A stretch of 64,000 bases of DNA, taken from assembly GCF_000023785.1 (NCBI RefSeq), contig NC_012982.1:2666001-2730000 (forward strand), in the 5' to 3' direction. This document shows positions 1-8,995 of the stretch, piece by piece. Origin of the DNA: Hirschia baltica ATCC 49814 (GTDB lineage: Bacteria; Pseudomonadota; Alphaproteobacteria; Caulobacterales; Hyphomonadaceae). A program made the position numbers and the translations under genes. Under the pieces are notes generated by a model. It saw nothing but the letters and a program-made list of their open reading frames with translations. It searched no databases and was not told the DNA's origin. Every line of letters starts with the position of its first letter. Position 1 is the stretch's first letter.

Positions 1-1
1 T

Positions 2-634
2 TTACCCGCAAAACAGCGTGGTTGTGCAGAGCTTTTAGCGGTAGATGTTAAAGACAACAGCTCAAGCTATTTTTCCGGTATTTATGCCCGCAAAGAAAGC
101 AATATTTTAACAGTGTCCGATATTCAAGGTCACTCAATTGCTTTTGGCGATCCCAACTCAACATCAAGCTTTGTCTACCCCGTTGCTATGATTGTTGATG
201 CCGGCCTAGACCCTATAAACGATCTTAAACAAATCCGCATTACTGGAAGCCATGCCAATAGTCTCAAAGCTTTATCTGAAGGCCAAGTTGATGTAGCGGC
301 GGCTTCTTTTGACAGCTTTGAAAAAGCGATTAATCAAGGAATTATTGATGCCAATGCAGTTGTCGTTATTGGTAAATCAGCACCTATACCTAACCCACCA
401 CTCACAATGTCAACGAAATTACCTAAAGAGGTGAAAGCTAAGCTGCGTTTAGCTTTTAAAAACGTACACAAATCTGCGAATATCAGCCCAGAAATGATCC
501 GTGGTTATGGCGGCAATCAAGTCGACCGATACGATACAGTTATAACCGATGATATTCTAGCACCTGCGCTCGTTGTTATTTCAAACGTCACAAGTGATAT
601 GCGTTCTGCAATTCTCGCTAAGGCAAATAAATAA
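2..634 (+). CDS. phnD: Phosphonate/phosphite-type ABC transporter substrate-binding protein (partial, 5' end missing)
   Basis: The window opens inside this gene. The frame is open from base 2 and gives 210 residues, ending at the TAA at 632-634; a GTG at 113 is internal, because the upstream sequence continues the same domain. The segment around residues 38-58 (D-I-Q-G-H-S followed by F-G-D-P-N-S-T-S-S) is the diagnostic ligand-loop region of PhnD/PtxB periplasmic binding proteins. The protein would capture a phosphonate, phosphite or other small phosphorus ester in the periplasm and hand it to the PhnE/PhnC channel encoded next. Its stop overlaps the phnC start by one base, so the genes are translationally coupled. 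The actual ligand cannot be read from this fragment, and the signal peptide lies outside the window. Confidence 0.88.
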   Translation, partial: LPAKQRGCAELLAVDVKDNSSSYFSGIYARKESNILTVSDIQGHSIAFGDPNSTSSFVYPVAMIVDAGLDPINDLKQIRITGSHANSLKALSEGQVDVAAASFDSFEKAINQGIIDANAVVVIGKSAPIPNPPLTMSTKLPKEVKAKLRLAFKNVHKSANISPEMIRGYGGNQVDRYDTVITDDILAPALVVISNVTSDMRSAILAKANK

Positions 635-1464
635 TGCCAACAGCAGCGCAAATCCAATCTCATTCAACTTCATATGCAGAATCTACCCACTTAGTCTTTA
701 ATAATATTTGCAAGAAATTTCCCGACGGCGCATCTGCGCTTGAGGGTGTCTCAGCAACGATAAACAAAGGTGAATTCTGCGTTATTCTGGGGCAATCTGG
801 CTCAGGAAAATCCACTCTGCTTCGGGCCATAAATGGGCTAACTGTCTTATCATCTGGGGAGTTGATACTCGACAGTGCCCCCCTCACCCCATCTTCACTT
901 CGCGGCATTCGCCGAAGAGTCGCCATGGTCCATCAACACTTTAATCTGGTAGAGCGCGCTAGCGTCGCCACAAATGTACTGATTGGCGCAGTTGCTGAAG
1001 TTAGCATGTGGCGCGCTATGTTGGGATGGTATCCAACACATTTGCGCAATCGCGCTTGCCAAGTTATTGAGCGCGTTGGGCTTGATGAAAGCCATTTGAA
1101 ACGTCGTGCGTCAACGCTTTCTGGCGGCCAACAACAACGCGTGGGCATAGCAAGAGCTTTAATATTAAGCCCTGAAATAATATTGGCAGATGAACCCGTT
1201 GCCAGCCTAGACCCAGCAATTAGTAGAGAAATACTAAACCTTATTCGCACTGCCGCTCGTGAACAGAACGCGACCGTCCTATGCAGCCTCCATCAAATTG
1301 ATCTTGCACGTGAATACGCCGACCGCATTATCGGTCTACGTAAAGGGCGTATCATATTTGATGGTCCAGCGGCAAATTTTGATGCTAAGGCCGAAGCCGC
1401 TCTTTATGGCAAAAATCACATTCCAACGTCGACCAATGAGACAGCGAAACCCGAGCATGTTTGA
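634..1464 (+). CDS. phnC: Phosphonate-type ABC transporter ATP-binding protein
   Basis: This 276-residue ATPase powers the importer formed with PhnD and PhnE. Walker A (GQSGSGKST) lies at about residues 53-61, the signature LSGGQQQR near 161-168, and Walker B with the catalytic Glu (ILADEP) near 184-189, followed by the D-loop (SLDP) and the switch His in CSLHQ. Length and motif order fit the PhnC subfamily. It starts at the ATG that overlaps the phnD stop by one base, and its 3' end overlaps the phnE start by 8 bp, a typical coupled operon. It acts at the cytoplasmic face of the inner membrane. Confidence 0.93.
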   Translation: MPTAAQIQSHSTSYAESTHLVFNNICKKFPDGASALEGVSATINKGEFCVILGQSGSGKSTLLRAINGLTVLSSGELILDSAPLTPSSLRGIRRRVAMVHQHFNLVERASVATNVLIGAVAEVSMWRAMLGWYPTHLRNRACQVIERVGLDESHLKRRASTLSGGQQQRVGIARALILSPEIILADEPVASLDPAISREILNLIRTAAREQNATVLCSLHQIDLAREYADRIIGLRKGRIIFDGPAANFDAKAEAALYGKNHIPTSTNETAKPEHV

Positions 1465-2491
1465 TAACCAACCAGCCGATAATGATCGCTTCTCTCCCCG
1501 CGCGCAGGATTGGCAACTAAAAGCACCTTATGACTGGCGCACAGCCCTAGCAATTTTGGTTATTGCCATTGTTCTGGCCTGGTCAGGAGAGCGCATGGAA
1601 ATCCCTAAAATGTTGGGACTTTCATCCGAAGCAATACTTTCAACCATAGGACTAGAAGAAGAAAGTCAAGTTGGAAAAGGGCTGGGAAGAATGCTCAGCG
1701 AATTATTTCCCTTCGTCATAGAAAGTCGACAGGAAATATCTCGCCTTTCAGATTTCGATAGAAACTCACTCCCCCTTTTCACACGGATTGAGACAGCAGA
1801 AGTGACAACCTTCCGCATAAACTCTGACACATTAAAAGCGGAGCCTCAGATAGAGACAGTTGAATATTTAGTGCATCCTTTCGGCTACCTTCTAAACGTT
1901 TTGGGCAAAATGGTCGAAACATTTGAAATAGCGATCTGGGCAACAATCATTGCGGTGATAGTATCCATACCTTTAGCTATTTTAGGCGCGCGTAATTATA
2001 CACCCAACAGCCTCACTTATACTGCTAGCAGAGGGATAGTCAGCTTTTTAAGGTCAATGCCAGAACTCATTGTAGCGATGTTTCTTGTGCTTGGGTTTGG
2101 GTTTGGTGCCATCGCTGGATACCTAGCTCTAAGCTTGCATGGAATGGGATTTCTGGGTAAATTTTATGCAGAAGATATTGAAGCTTCAGACACAAAACCA
2201 CAAGAAGCACTTAGAGCATTAGGCGCAAGTAAGTTACGCGTTTTACGGGCCGGCGTTCTGCCTCAGGTCGCACCATCATATGTCGCCTATACGCTTTATG
2301 TCCTTGATAGAAATGTACGAATGGCTGCAGTCATAGGTCTCGTTGGCGCTGGTGGTATCGGTCAAGAATTAAAGGGACGCTATGATACTTTTGAGTATGG
2401 GCATGTTGGTACCATTCTTCTTGCAATTTTCCTCACTGTTTTAGCGCTGGACCAGATCTCTGCTCGATTACGTGCACGCCTTATTGGGTAG
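1457..2491 (+). CDS. phnE: Phosphonate-type ABC transporter permease
   Basis: The start is taken as the ATG at 1457, which overlaps the end of phnC by 8 bp and gives 344 residues; the frame stays open upstream to 1259, but that stretch lies inside phnC and is not membrane-protein-like. Several hydrophobic segments are visible (around residues 31-45, 155-180, 195-235 and 290-335). The EAA loop that docks onto the ATPase is near residues 250-270 (EALRALGASKLRVLRAGVLP), followed by the conserved GLVGAGGIGQEL. The 100-odd residues between the first membrane segment and the core form a periplasmic insertion as in other PhnE proteins. It forms the inner-membrane channel for the PhnD ligand. Confidence 0.92.
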   Translation: MFDNQPADNDRFSPRAQDWQLKAPYDWRTALAILVIAIVLAWSGERMEIPKMLGLSSEAILSTIGLEEESQVGKGLGRMLSELFPFVIESRQEISRLSDFDRNSLPLFTRIETAEVTTFRINSDTLKAEPQIETVEYLVHPFGYLLNVLGKMVETFEIAIWATIIAVIVSIPLAILGARNYTPNSLTYTASRGIVSFLRSMPELIVAMFLVLGFGFGAIAGYLALSLHGMGFLGKFYAEDIEASDTKPQEALRALGASKLRVLRAGVLPQVAPSYVAYTLYVLDRNVRMAAVIGLVGAGGIGQELKGRYDTFEYGHVGTILLAIFLTVLALDQISARLRARLIG

Positions 2492-2607
2492 GTTAGATTT
2501 GAGTGCCTTAAAAGACAAAAACTGGATCGTTGATCTTTCAATAAGGCTTCACCACCCTTCTATTGATAAAGCCTTGCAGCATCCTCAAACTTTGCACGAG
2601 ATTCTTC

Positions 2608-3237
2608 ATGACTTCGACGACGCATGCTTTGTTTCCCACACCAGTTATGATCGCACCTGAAATTCTGGATAATGCGCAAATTGCGCAAATAAAAACTGAC
2701 ATTTCGGAAATGGATTTTGCTTCAAATGCAAAATCATCTGCGCTTGCACATTCGAGTTTGGATATGGGGCCACTGAATCCAATGCTTCAAAAAGCTCTTA
2801 TTCCTGTACAGGATAAACTTGTTGCTTTTGGCCGAGAACTATTTGGCGAAGAGCTAAATTGGACGATTAAAGAAGCTTGGGTGAATATTCTTGAAACTGG
2901 CGGTCATCAGGCCATGCACTTGCATGCCAATAGTTTTATCTCTGGTGTTGTTTATCTTACAGATTCACATCCATCTGCAAATCTCATATTTCAAAAACCA
3001 GAGTCACACACCAGCTTTGTATTCTCAAACTTTAATGCGCGCTCCGAGCTAAATCCCTTCACTGCCGCACGATGGCAGGTGCCAGATATCAAAGCTGGCG
3101 ATCTAATTCTTTTTCCTAGCTATATGATGCATGGTGTCGCTGGCAATGAAGGCGAGCAAAGGATCTCACTCGCCTTTAATGCAATACCCGATAAATTAGA
3201 CTCTTGGGGTTATTCAGTTCGATTTAATCCCGATTAA
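2608..3237 (+). CDS. Putative 2-oxoglutarate/Fe(II)-dependent oxygenase (TIGR02466-like)
   Basis: The chosen start is the ATG at 2608 (209 residues). The frame is open for 15 more codons, but those residues do not resemble a protein start. The core looks like the putative 2OG-Fe(II) oxygenase family TIGR02466: an iron-ligand region with two His (residues around H-L-H-A-N) followed by S-F-I-S-G-V-V-Y-L, then a distal His in M-M-H-G-V and a downstream Arg (EQRISLAF) that could bind 2-oxoglutarate. The usual HxD is not seen as such; the position reads His-x-Asn, which I believe also occurs in this family. It follows phnE by 116 bp on the same strand. Oxygenases of this general class can oxidise phosphonates or hypophosphite, but no substrate can be assigned here. 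Confidence 0.7.
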   Translation: MTSTTHALFPTPVMIAPEILDNAQIAQIKTDISEMDFASNAKSSALAHSSLDMGPLNPMLQKALIPVQDKLVAFGRELFGEELNWTIKEAWVNILETGGHQAMHLHANSFISGVVYLTDSHPSANLIFQKPESHTSFVFSNFNARSELNPFTAARWQVPDIKAGDLILFPSYMMHGVAGNEGEQRISLAFNAIPDKLDSWGYSVRFNPD

Positions 3238-3285
3238 CATCAGTCCTCATTATCATTTGAAATATGAAAACCTATTCCTGCTGAG

Positions 3286-4425
3286 TTATTTCTTTTCAGC
3301 ACTTATTGGTGCTGTCAGCGAGAGAGAAAGGCTTTTTCGTCCTCCGATTTGAGTATTGAGCACATCGAAAACCAATGACACCTGCTCACGCTCATCTCCC
3401 ATACGAACTTGCAAAGGAATGGTTGAATTGCGCTCAACCCTGACAACATCACTTGCGTTCTGAAACGTCTCTTCTGAAGTATTCTTCAAAATGAAACTCA
3501 CCGGGCAATCATTCCTAACGTCAACACGCAGCACACTTGTCTTCACTCCAAATGTACTTGGCTCCAGAGAAAGGCATGCCTCCACCAATTTGCTCACATT
3601 GTCTTCTCGGCCAAGTAGATCATCATAATTCCAGGCGACGGTCTTTCCTTCGAAAAGTGCTTTTTTTAGAGCTTCTTCAGACCTTTCTTCTGCCAGCACT
3701 ATCGTCATCGGCCGATGGCCGCCATGTCCAGCATTATGTGTCCAATCCACAAGTCCATGTATATCTGAAGTCCCAAGAACTGTTAGATTGTAATCCAATG
3801 CGATCTGAAGTGCATGCTCTGAATGTCCATCAAGTGTTCCATTTGCGACCTCAATACCATGGAGCAAACCTTTTGAAATCAAATCTTTGTGCATTTCAGT
3901 AATGCGGGCAACGCCGTCAGGTGCCTGCGGAATCCAGTTTGGGTGGTTCCAAAATATAAATGCACCCTGCTCTTTTGCTGCTTCAAATGCATCCATATAA
4001 TCTTTGACCAACAATGCATTTGCATCCTCAAGGAACACAGCATTCACATGCCCGGGAGGCATATTGCGTGACACTTCAGCACCCCGGATGATCAGCAATC
4101 CATTATACCCCGCACCAACAAGCGACTCTACGGCAACATCATATGATCTGTTGCGATCAGGGTTTGGAATATCGGCAGCCTTGGGCTGGTGCTCAAGGTG
4201 TTCTGTGATTGCCAATGCGTCCAATCCATCACGATGAGCCTCCTCCACCCGTATAGAAGGCCACACTGCACCATCAGAGAAAACAGTGTGCGTATGAAGG
4301 TCAGCAGTGAGCAACACACCGCCATCTGCGGTATTTGGAAATGAAATTGCTCGCTCTTCGGAAATTGCTGGCATAGCAAGGCCAGCAAATACTACAGCAG
4401 CTGTAGAAGCTTGCTTGATATACAT
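3286..4425 (-). CDS. PHP-domain metal-dependent phosphoesterase, exported
   Basis: The start at 4425 is chosen because an AAGGGG ribosome site sits just upstream and the first 22 residues form a signal peptide ending near A-I-S-E; the frame extends further upstream without a plausible site. The 379-residue product begins its PHP domain at about residue 42 with D-L-H-T-H-T...S-D-G, the two-His metal motif, continues with T-E-H-L-E-H near 71-76, and has a later T-S-D-I-H-G metal-site motif. PHP proteins hydrolyse phosphate esters using a di- or trinuclear metal site. The C-terminal 90 residues look like an extra beta domain. It lies 52 bp downstream of the phoD-like gene on the same strand, which suggests joint release of phosphate from esters in the periplasm. 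Confidence 0.85.
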   Translation of the reverse strand: MYIKQASTAAVVFAGLAMPAISEERAISFPNTADGGVLLTADLHTHTVFSDGAVWPSIRVEEAHRDGLDALAITEHLEHQPKAADIPNPDRNRSYDVAVESLVGAGYNGLLIIRGAEVSRNMPPGHVNAVFLEDANALLVKDYMDAFEAAKEQGAFIFWNHPNWIPQAPDGVARITEMHKDLISKGLLHGIEVANGTLDGHSEHALQIALDYNLTVLGTSDIHGLVDWTHNAGHGGHRPMTIVLAEERSEEALKKALFEGKTVAWNYDDLLGREDNVSKLVEACLSLEPSTFGVKTSVLRVDVRNDCPVSFILKNTSEETFQNASDVVRVERNSTIPLQVRMGDEREQVSLVFDVLNTQIGGRKSLSLSLTAPISAEKK

Positions 4426-4477
4426 AATGTTTCCCCTTTGGATGATCGTATTTTCGGATTGATAAATGTTGTCTTCG

Positions 4478-6013
4478 TTAGATATCGCGCACTCGAATTT
4501 CAGTATCAGTTCCAACCTTCGATGCACTGTCACTCGGATTAGCAACGGTACGATAAGTTGACGTCCAATTTTGACTGTCAGCTACACATCGAAGATATCC
4601 GCGCTGTTCACCATTTACATAACTCACATGTGGGTTTGCACTTTGCGCCTGCGCGACAGATGGAGACCATGAACAAACAGAGGAGATGGATGTCGCCGCG
4701 AAGTTATGAGCAACTCTATCTGATTTCGCATTTTCTGGATCTTTGTGGACGGTCATTGCACTTGCACAATGCCAATCCCCACTCAAAACAATAGGATTAG
4801 ACACATCATCGGCCATTGCATCAATGAGACGCTGTCGCTGCAAAGGATAACCATCCCACTGATCCATATTCCATGTCCGTGACGCAGGGTTTTCGGAATA
4901 TCGGTAAGGCGCAAACCATGTTTGCTGGGCAATCACATTGTATTTTGCATCCGATTTTTTGAGCTGTTCAAGCAACCATTTCTCTTGCGCAATTCCCGTC
5001 ATACTCAACGCAGGATTTTCTAATGCTTCGCAAGGGAAATCTGCTGGAAAGCCCTGCCCGCACACCTGATCAGAACGATATTGACGCGTATCCAATAAGT
5101 TTAAGCGCGCTGGGCCAAACTGATAAGCACCATACATTTGAAGATGCCCGGCCAATCCATTCAGAGTCGGCGGTTGCTCCAATGGCATATGTTCATAATA
5201 AGCTTGGAACGCGGCCAACTTACGGACCGCAAATTCTAGTGCAGTCTGTTTGTCAGGGTCTTGAGGCGTGCCTCCCGCCCAATTGTTATCAACTTCATGA
5301 TCATCCATGGAGACGATCCAAGGCGCAGCGGCATGCGCCGCCTGCAAATGTGGATCACTACGATATAGAGCATATCTATTCCGATAGTCATATAATGTTG
5401 TGATTTCATCGCTATTATGTTTACGAACAACTTCATACTCGATTTGAGTACCAGCATTTGTTCGACGGCGCACACCAAGCTCACTCGTACCGCCCTCATA
5501 AATGTAGTCTCCCAAATGAATGACACAATCAGGTGCCCACTCTGCAATGTCTCGGTAAGCTGCGTAATGTCCGGTTTCCCAAGCCTGACAATTGGCAATC
5601 GCAAACGTCGCTGATGTGGCCTTTGGATCAGTTGTCTTTGTTCTACCAATTGGGCTTTCATCTTCACCGAAATAGAATTGATACCAATACTCACGCCCAG
5701 GTTCTAATCCATTTAGTGTCACATGCACCGAATGCGCTTTTGCTTCAGACGTCATGACGACACCCTCCTGCACGGTCCGACGCATTCCTTCGTCAAGGCA
5801 AACTCGGTATCGCACCATGACAGGGCCAACTGGCATACCGCCGCCATTTAGAGGGTCAGGCGCTAAACGCGTCCATAGAACGACGCTTGTGGCACGGGGG
5901 CTACCCGAGGCCACTCCCAAAGTGAAATGATAATGGCCACTGTGCGCGTTTGCACTTGCTGGCACCCAAAGTGTTGAACCTGCTGCAGCCAAAAAAAGAC
6001 GCCGAGAAAACAT
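4478..6013 (-). CDS. phoD: Alkaline phosphatase D / phospholipase D-like phosphodiesterase, Tat-exported
   Basis: The 511-residue protein begins with a twin-arginine signal (S-R-R-L-F-L at residues 3-8, cleavage after about residue 23). An N-terminal PhoD beta domain (G-V-A-S-G-S-P) is followed by the metallophosphatase core with I-H-L-G-D-Y-I-Y-E, D-D-H-E-V-D-N-N-W, L-D-T-R-Q-Y-R and L-S-G-D-W-H, all standard PhoD metal and substrate motifs. PhoD enzymes release phosphate from mono- and diesters in the periplasm, using Ca/Fe. The gene lies between the TonB receptor (upstream on the same strand) and the PHP phosphoesterase (downstream); the strong terminator at 6056-6093 means it probably needs its own promoter or read-through. 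I see no clear Pho box in front of it. Confidence 0.93.
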   Translation of the reverse strand: MFSRRLFLAAAGSTLWVPASANAHSGHYHFTLGVASGSPRATSVVLWTRLAPDPLNGGGMPVGPVMVRYRVCLDEGMRRTVQEGVVMTSEAKAHSVHVTLNGLEPGREYWYQFYFGEDESPIGRTKTTDPKATSATFAIANCQAWETGHYAAYRDIAEWAPDCVIHLGDYIYEGGTSELGVRRRTNAGTQIEYEVVRKHNSDEITTLYDYRNRYALYRSDPHLQAAHAAAPWIVSMDDHEVDNNWAGGTPQDPDKQTALEFAVRKLAAFQAYYEHMPLEQPPTLNGLAGHLQMYGAYQFGPARLNLLDTRQYRSDQVCGQGFPADFPCEALENPALSMTGIAQEKWLLEQLKKSDAKYNVIAQQTWFAPYRYSENPASRTWNMDQWDGYPLQRQRLIDAMADDVSNPIVLSGDWHCASAMTVHKDPENAKSDRVAHNFAATSISSVCSWSPSVAQAQSANPHVSYVNGEQRGYLRCVADSQNWTSTYRTVANPSDSASKVGTDTEIRVRDI

Positions 6014-6055
6014 GAGCTAACCCATCCATATACTTATGTAAGATTTTGATTGGTA

Positions 6056-6093
6056 GAAAAAAAGCTGCAAACCATGTGAGGGTTTGCAGCTTT
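6056..6093 (-). terminator. Rho-independent terminator behind the TonB receptor
   Basis: A perfect 13-bp inverted repeat (AAAGCTGCAAACC at 6061-6073 and its complement at 6081-6093, 7-base loop) is followed on the minus strand by a run of T residues (complement of 6056-6063). It lies 8 bp past the receptor stop codon and separates it from phoD. The plus-strand side also has four T residues, so weak bidirectional action is possible. Confidence 0.9.
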
Positions 6094-6101
6094 TAGACTG
6101 G

Positions 6102-8774
6102 CTAGAATGCGTACTCGTATTGGATCCAGAAGGATTGAGGCTTACCATTCCATCCATATTGACGGTAATACGCACTATCGTTTGGTCCGACTTCACCTCG
6201 AACAACGGCTCTATCTCTTGAGTATCCAGCACCACCAGAAGCTCGTTCGAAATAATCTTCATCCAGCAAGTTCACGCCCCGCACCAATATACGGTGTTGG
6301 TTTTCATCACCCCATTGGTATTGCATCGAACCATTTAGAACAAAGTAGTCACCGAAATTCATGTCTTCAACAACACGATTGCCATTCTCATCGACCAGCC
6401 GTGCAAGTGAAGTACCTGCGTAAGCCCATTCAGGCCCTTGGAAACGCGGGTTTAATGAAAAAGTCCAATTTTCCGTTGGCGTATAACTAATCAATCCAGA
6501 CAAGGACCATTCAGGACGCTCCGCAGATTGACGCGTCATGGCACTTCCTGCATCGCCAGGAACAACAAAGTCTAAATTTTCAGTCGTTCCATCAAGTCTA
6601 GCTAGGACGCCATATACTGGATTGTTTTCCAGAGATTCCATTTTTGTGAAAGTGATGTCTGCATTCCATTTGTCGAAATCAAACGCAACATCGACAGTTA
6701 TACCTGAAATGTCTTGCTCATTCTTGGTGTTCACAGCCACAGATGCAGAATCTTCCAACCCTAAAGATACAGCTGTCGAACAGAATGAGTCTGGCGGAAT
6801 GATATTGGCACGATTTCGTACAATCGCATCCGTACTATTGACCAAGCCTGTCTGAATTGGGGTCGCAAGATCATTTGCGTACTCAAGACAGACTGAACCA
6901 ACAGACCGACTCGAGAACAAATTGTTGATTGTCGTATCAAAATATCCCAATTCGATATTCATAGTCCCGCCGAAAAGGTCGCGGTCGATACCTACACCTA
7001 TGTTCAGCGCTTCAACCTCCTGTGGATCAAGCCCTGGATTTAAATTTGCATTTGAACCAAAAGCACCAATCTCATCGATTTTCGGCAAACTGTATGACGT
7101 TCCACCGCTTGCACGCGCATAAACACCAGCACCAAAGTCCTGACGCAGACCAAATTTGTAAACCGATTGGTCACTAAAGCTATCGTTGAAATCCTGACGC
7201 GCTGCAAATGATGTACTTAATCCAGCGAGCACAGGAAGAGATAAACGCAAATCACCATAAACACCCGTGCTAGAGAGTGTTGTATCCTTCACTCCAAACT
7301 GAGCATCAGAATTGTCTCTGTATGTTGTGTTTTGCACACCACCAACAATTTCTACATAATCATTAATTGTATATGTGGCACGGGCGTTAATTCCCATGTC
7401 TTCATATCCACTCGTACGCTGATCTGTTTCACCAAAACCTTTCGTCAGACCACCATCACCGAAATTAGCCGATGATTGGACCACATATCCAATCGGTGCA
7501 CCAATCGGGAAAGGATTTTCTTGCGTCCCATAAGCTTGATTAAAGAATGGACTATTAGGGTCATTGTTTATGTAGAAGCTACTTCCCCCATTCAAGTTAT
7601 CGTCACTGGCACTCCCAGCTGCACCATATGGGTTAGTCACACACCCAGCAGCAAGCCCAGGAATAGTCGCGGCAAACGCTTCGTATTCTGCGGCAGTTGA
7701 AAAGGATGTAATTCCTCCGGCACGCGCCTGCGCTTCAATGTCTGATGGCAAATCTGTCAAACGCGGAATCTGACATATTTGGGCATCAACTTCACTATTT
7801 TGCAAACGCGGGTCTTGGTAATGTCCTTCGACTTCTAACTTAAGCTTTTCATTGAAACGATGCTTAAAAGACGCATTATAAATCGGGAATTCCGTGTAGT
7901 TTGGCTGAAAAACAGTCGAGTTTGGAAATGAATCTCGAAAATCAATCGTGGCGTAACTTGCACCAGCGCGAAACTCTGTATCCTCAGCAATTTGCCAGAG
8001 ATATTTCAAACCTAAGCTGTTGTAACTATAAGGGAACTCATGCTTTCCCCCAAGTGCAATCACGTTATCTGAATAAGCTTCTGTGCTAAACAATTCATGC
8101 GCATCTGATTCATACGACCGCCCAGATACAAGGACACTATGCTTGCCGGCTTTATCCAATGGGAACGAAAAGTTGCCGTAAAGCTCACGTGTTTCGAAAG
8201 ATCCGAAATAGAAACCCAATTCACCTTTTTTTGTGCCATCCGGTTCTTTGGTCTTTACACTTACGACACCCAATCCACCATTTGACCCAAAGTATAAACT
8301 GTTACCACCACGGTAAACTTCAACACCAGAAATCATCCGCGGATCTATTGCTGTTGCAGGCCACAGATCTTCAAGTGGAGAACTTCGGTCAAAATACGGC
8401 ACACCATCAACCAAAAGCAGAGTGTCTCGGTCTGTGCCTCCATCGATCCGAACAGTGAACTCACCTTCATCCGGTGAGTATCCGATATTTGCACCACGGA
8501 TAAGACCAGCTGCCAGCTCTCCAAAGTTAGTGAAACCACCTGTTTCAATTTCCAAATCACTGATGAGCTGAACTTGCGTCCCAAACTTCACCATATCCAA
8601 TGCGATATCACTAACTTCAGTATCGATTAACTGGCCTTCAACACGAATTGTTTCTTGACGCCCACTATCGTCAGCATCATCTGCCAATGCATTAAGTGGC
8701 ATAGCTGTCGTCGCCAATAATGCCCCCACCCCAAACGCAAAGCGTCTTTTAAATTTGTATGTGTTCGATTTCAT
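6102..8774 (-). CDS. TonB-dependent outer-membrane receptor
   Basis: This 890-residue receptor begins with a signal peptide (R-R-F-A-F-G-V-G-A-L-L-A-T-T-A-M, cleavage near A-L-A-D-D). A TonB-box-like E-T-I-R-V-E-G follows, then the plug domain (L-L-L-V-D-G-V-P-Y-F, G-V-E-V-Y-R-G-G, V-V-S-V-K-T-K) and a long beta barrel ending in aromatic Phe (Q-Y-E-Y-A-F), the outer-membrane assembly signal. A GAGG ribosome site lies about 9 bases before the ATG. It would import a scarce compound across the outer membrane with TonB energy. Its neighbours (phosphatases, PhnDCE-type importer, HAD phosphatase, RpiR regulator) suggest a phosphorylated organic ligand; that is inference. It is divergent from the HAD gene, and a candidate RpiR operator sits between them. 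Confidence 0.93.
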   Translation of the reverse strand: MKSNTYKFKRRFAFGVGALLATTAMPLNALADDADDSGRQETIRVEGQLIDTEVSDIALDMVKFGTQVQLISDLEIETGGFTNFGELAAGLIRGANIGYSPDEGEFTVRIDGGTDRDTLLLVDGVPYFDRSSPLEDLWPATAIDPRMISGVEVYRGGNSLYFGSNGGLGVVSVKTKEPDGTKKGELGFYFGSFETRELYGNFSFPLDKAGKHSVLVSGRSYESDAHELFSTEAYSDNVIALGGKHEFPYSYNSLGLKYLWQIAEDTEFRAGASYATIDFRDSFPNSTVFQPNYTEFPIYNASFKHRFNEKLKLEVEGHYQDPRLQNSEVDAQICQIPRLTDLPSDIEAQARAGGITSFSTAAEYEAFAATIPGLAAGCVTNPYGAAGSASDDNLNGGSSFYINNDPNSPFFNQAYGTQENPFPIGAPIGYVVQSSANFGDGGLTKGFGETDQRTSGYEDMGINARATYTINDYVEIVGGVQNTTYRDNSDAQFGVKDTTLSSTGVYGDLRLSLPVLAGLSTSFAARQDFNDSFSDQSVYKFGLRQDFGAGVYARASGGTSYSLPKIDEIGAFGSNANLNPGLDPQEVEALNIGVGIDRDLFGGTMNIELGYFDTTINNLFSSRSVGSVCLEYANDLATPIQTGLVNSTDAIVRNRANIIPPDSFCSTAVSLGLEDSASVAVNTKNEQDISGITVDVAFDFDKWNADITFTKMESLENNPVYGVLARLDGTTENLDFVVPGDAGSAMTRQSAERPEWSLSGLISYTPTENWTFSLNPRFQGPEWAYAGTSLARLVDENGNRVVEDMNFGDYFVLNGSMQYQWGDENQHRILVRGVNLLDEDYFERASGGAGYSRDRAVVRGEVGPNDSAYYRQYGWNGKPQSFWIQYEYAF

Positions 8775-8947
8775 AGCAATAGTCCCTCTGTTGCCCCTTT
8801 AAATCCAACGGCCCCAGCATCTCTCGACACTCAAATTCACTCAAAACACATGGCCGCAACTCCGCAATTACAGCGCTTACATGACGCTCCGATGTTCTTT
8901 TTGTAAAATTTATGTGAATATAGCTCAATTAAAAATTGCTTGTATGT

Positions 8948-8960
8948 TGAGTTTTACTCA
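8948..8960. promoter_or_regulatory. Candidate RpiR operator between the TonB receptor and HAD gene
   Basis: TGAGTTTTACTCA is a palindrome (TGAGT-3-ACTCA) in the 221-bp divergent intergenic region, 36 bp before the HAD gene. A close copy (11 of 13 positions) lies upstream of the rpiR-like gene at 10715-10727. RpiR-family proteins bind short palindromes of this size, so both may be its sites; this is inferred from position and similarity only. Confidence 0.5.
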
Positions 8961-8995
8961 CTTAAATAGGCAGAAATATCAAAGGAGGGAATCAG

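Noticed and set aside
2472-2660. 62-codon frame between phnE and the oxygenase gene
   Set aside because: It overlaps the phnE end and runs into the oxygenase start in another frame, has no ribosome site and shows no protein-like motif.
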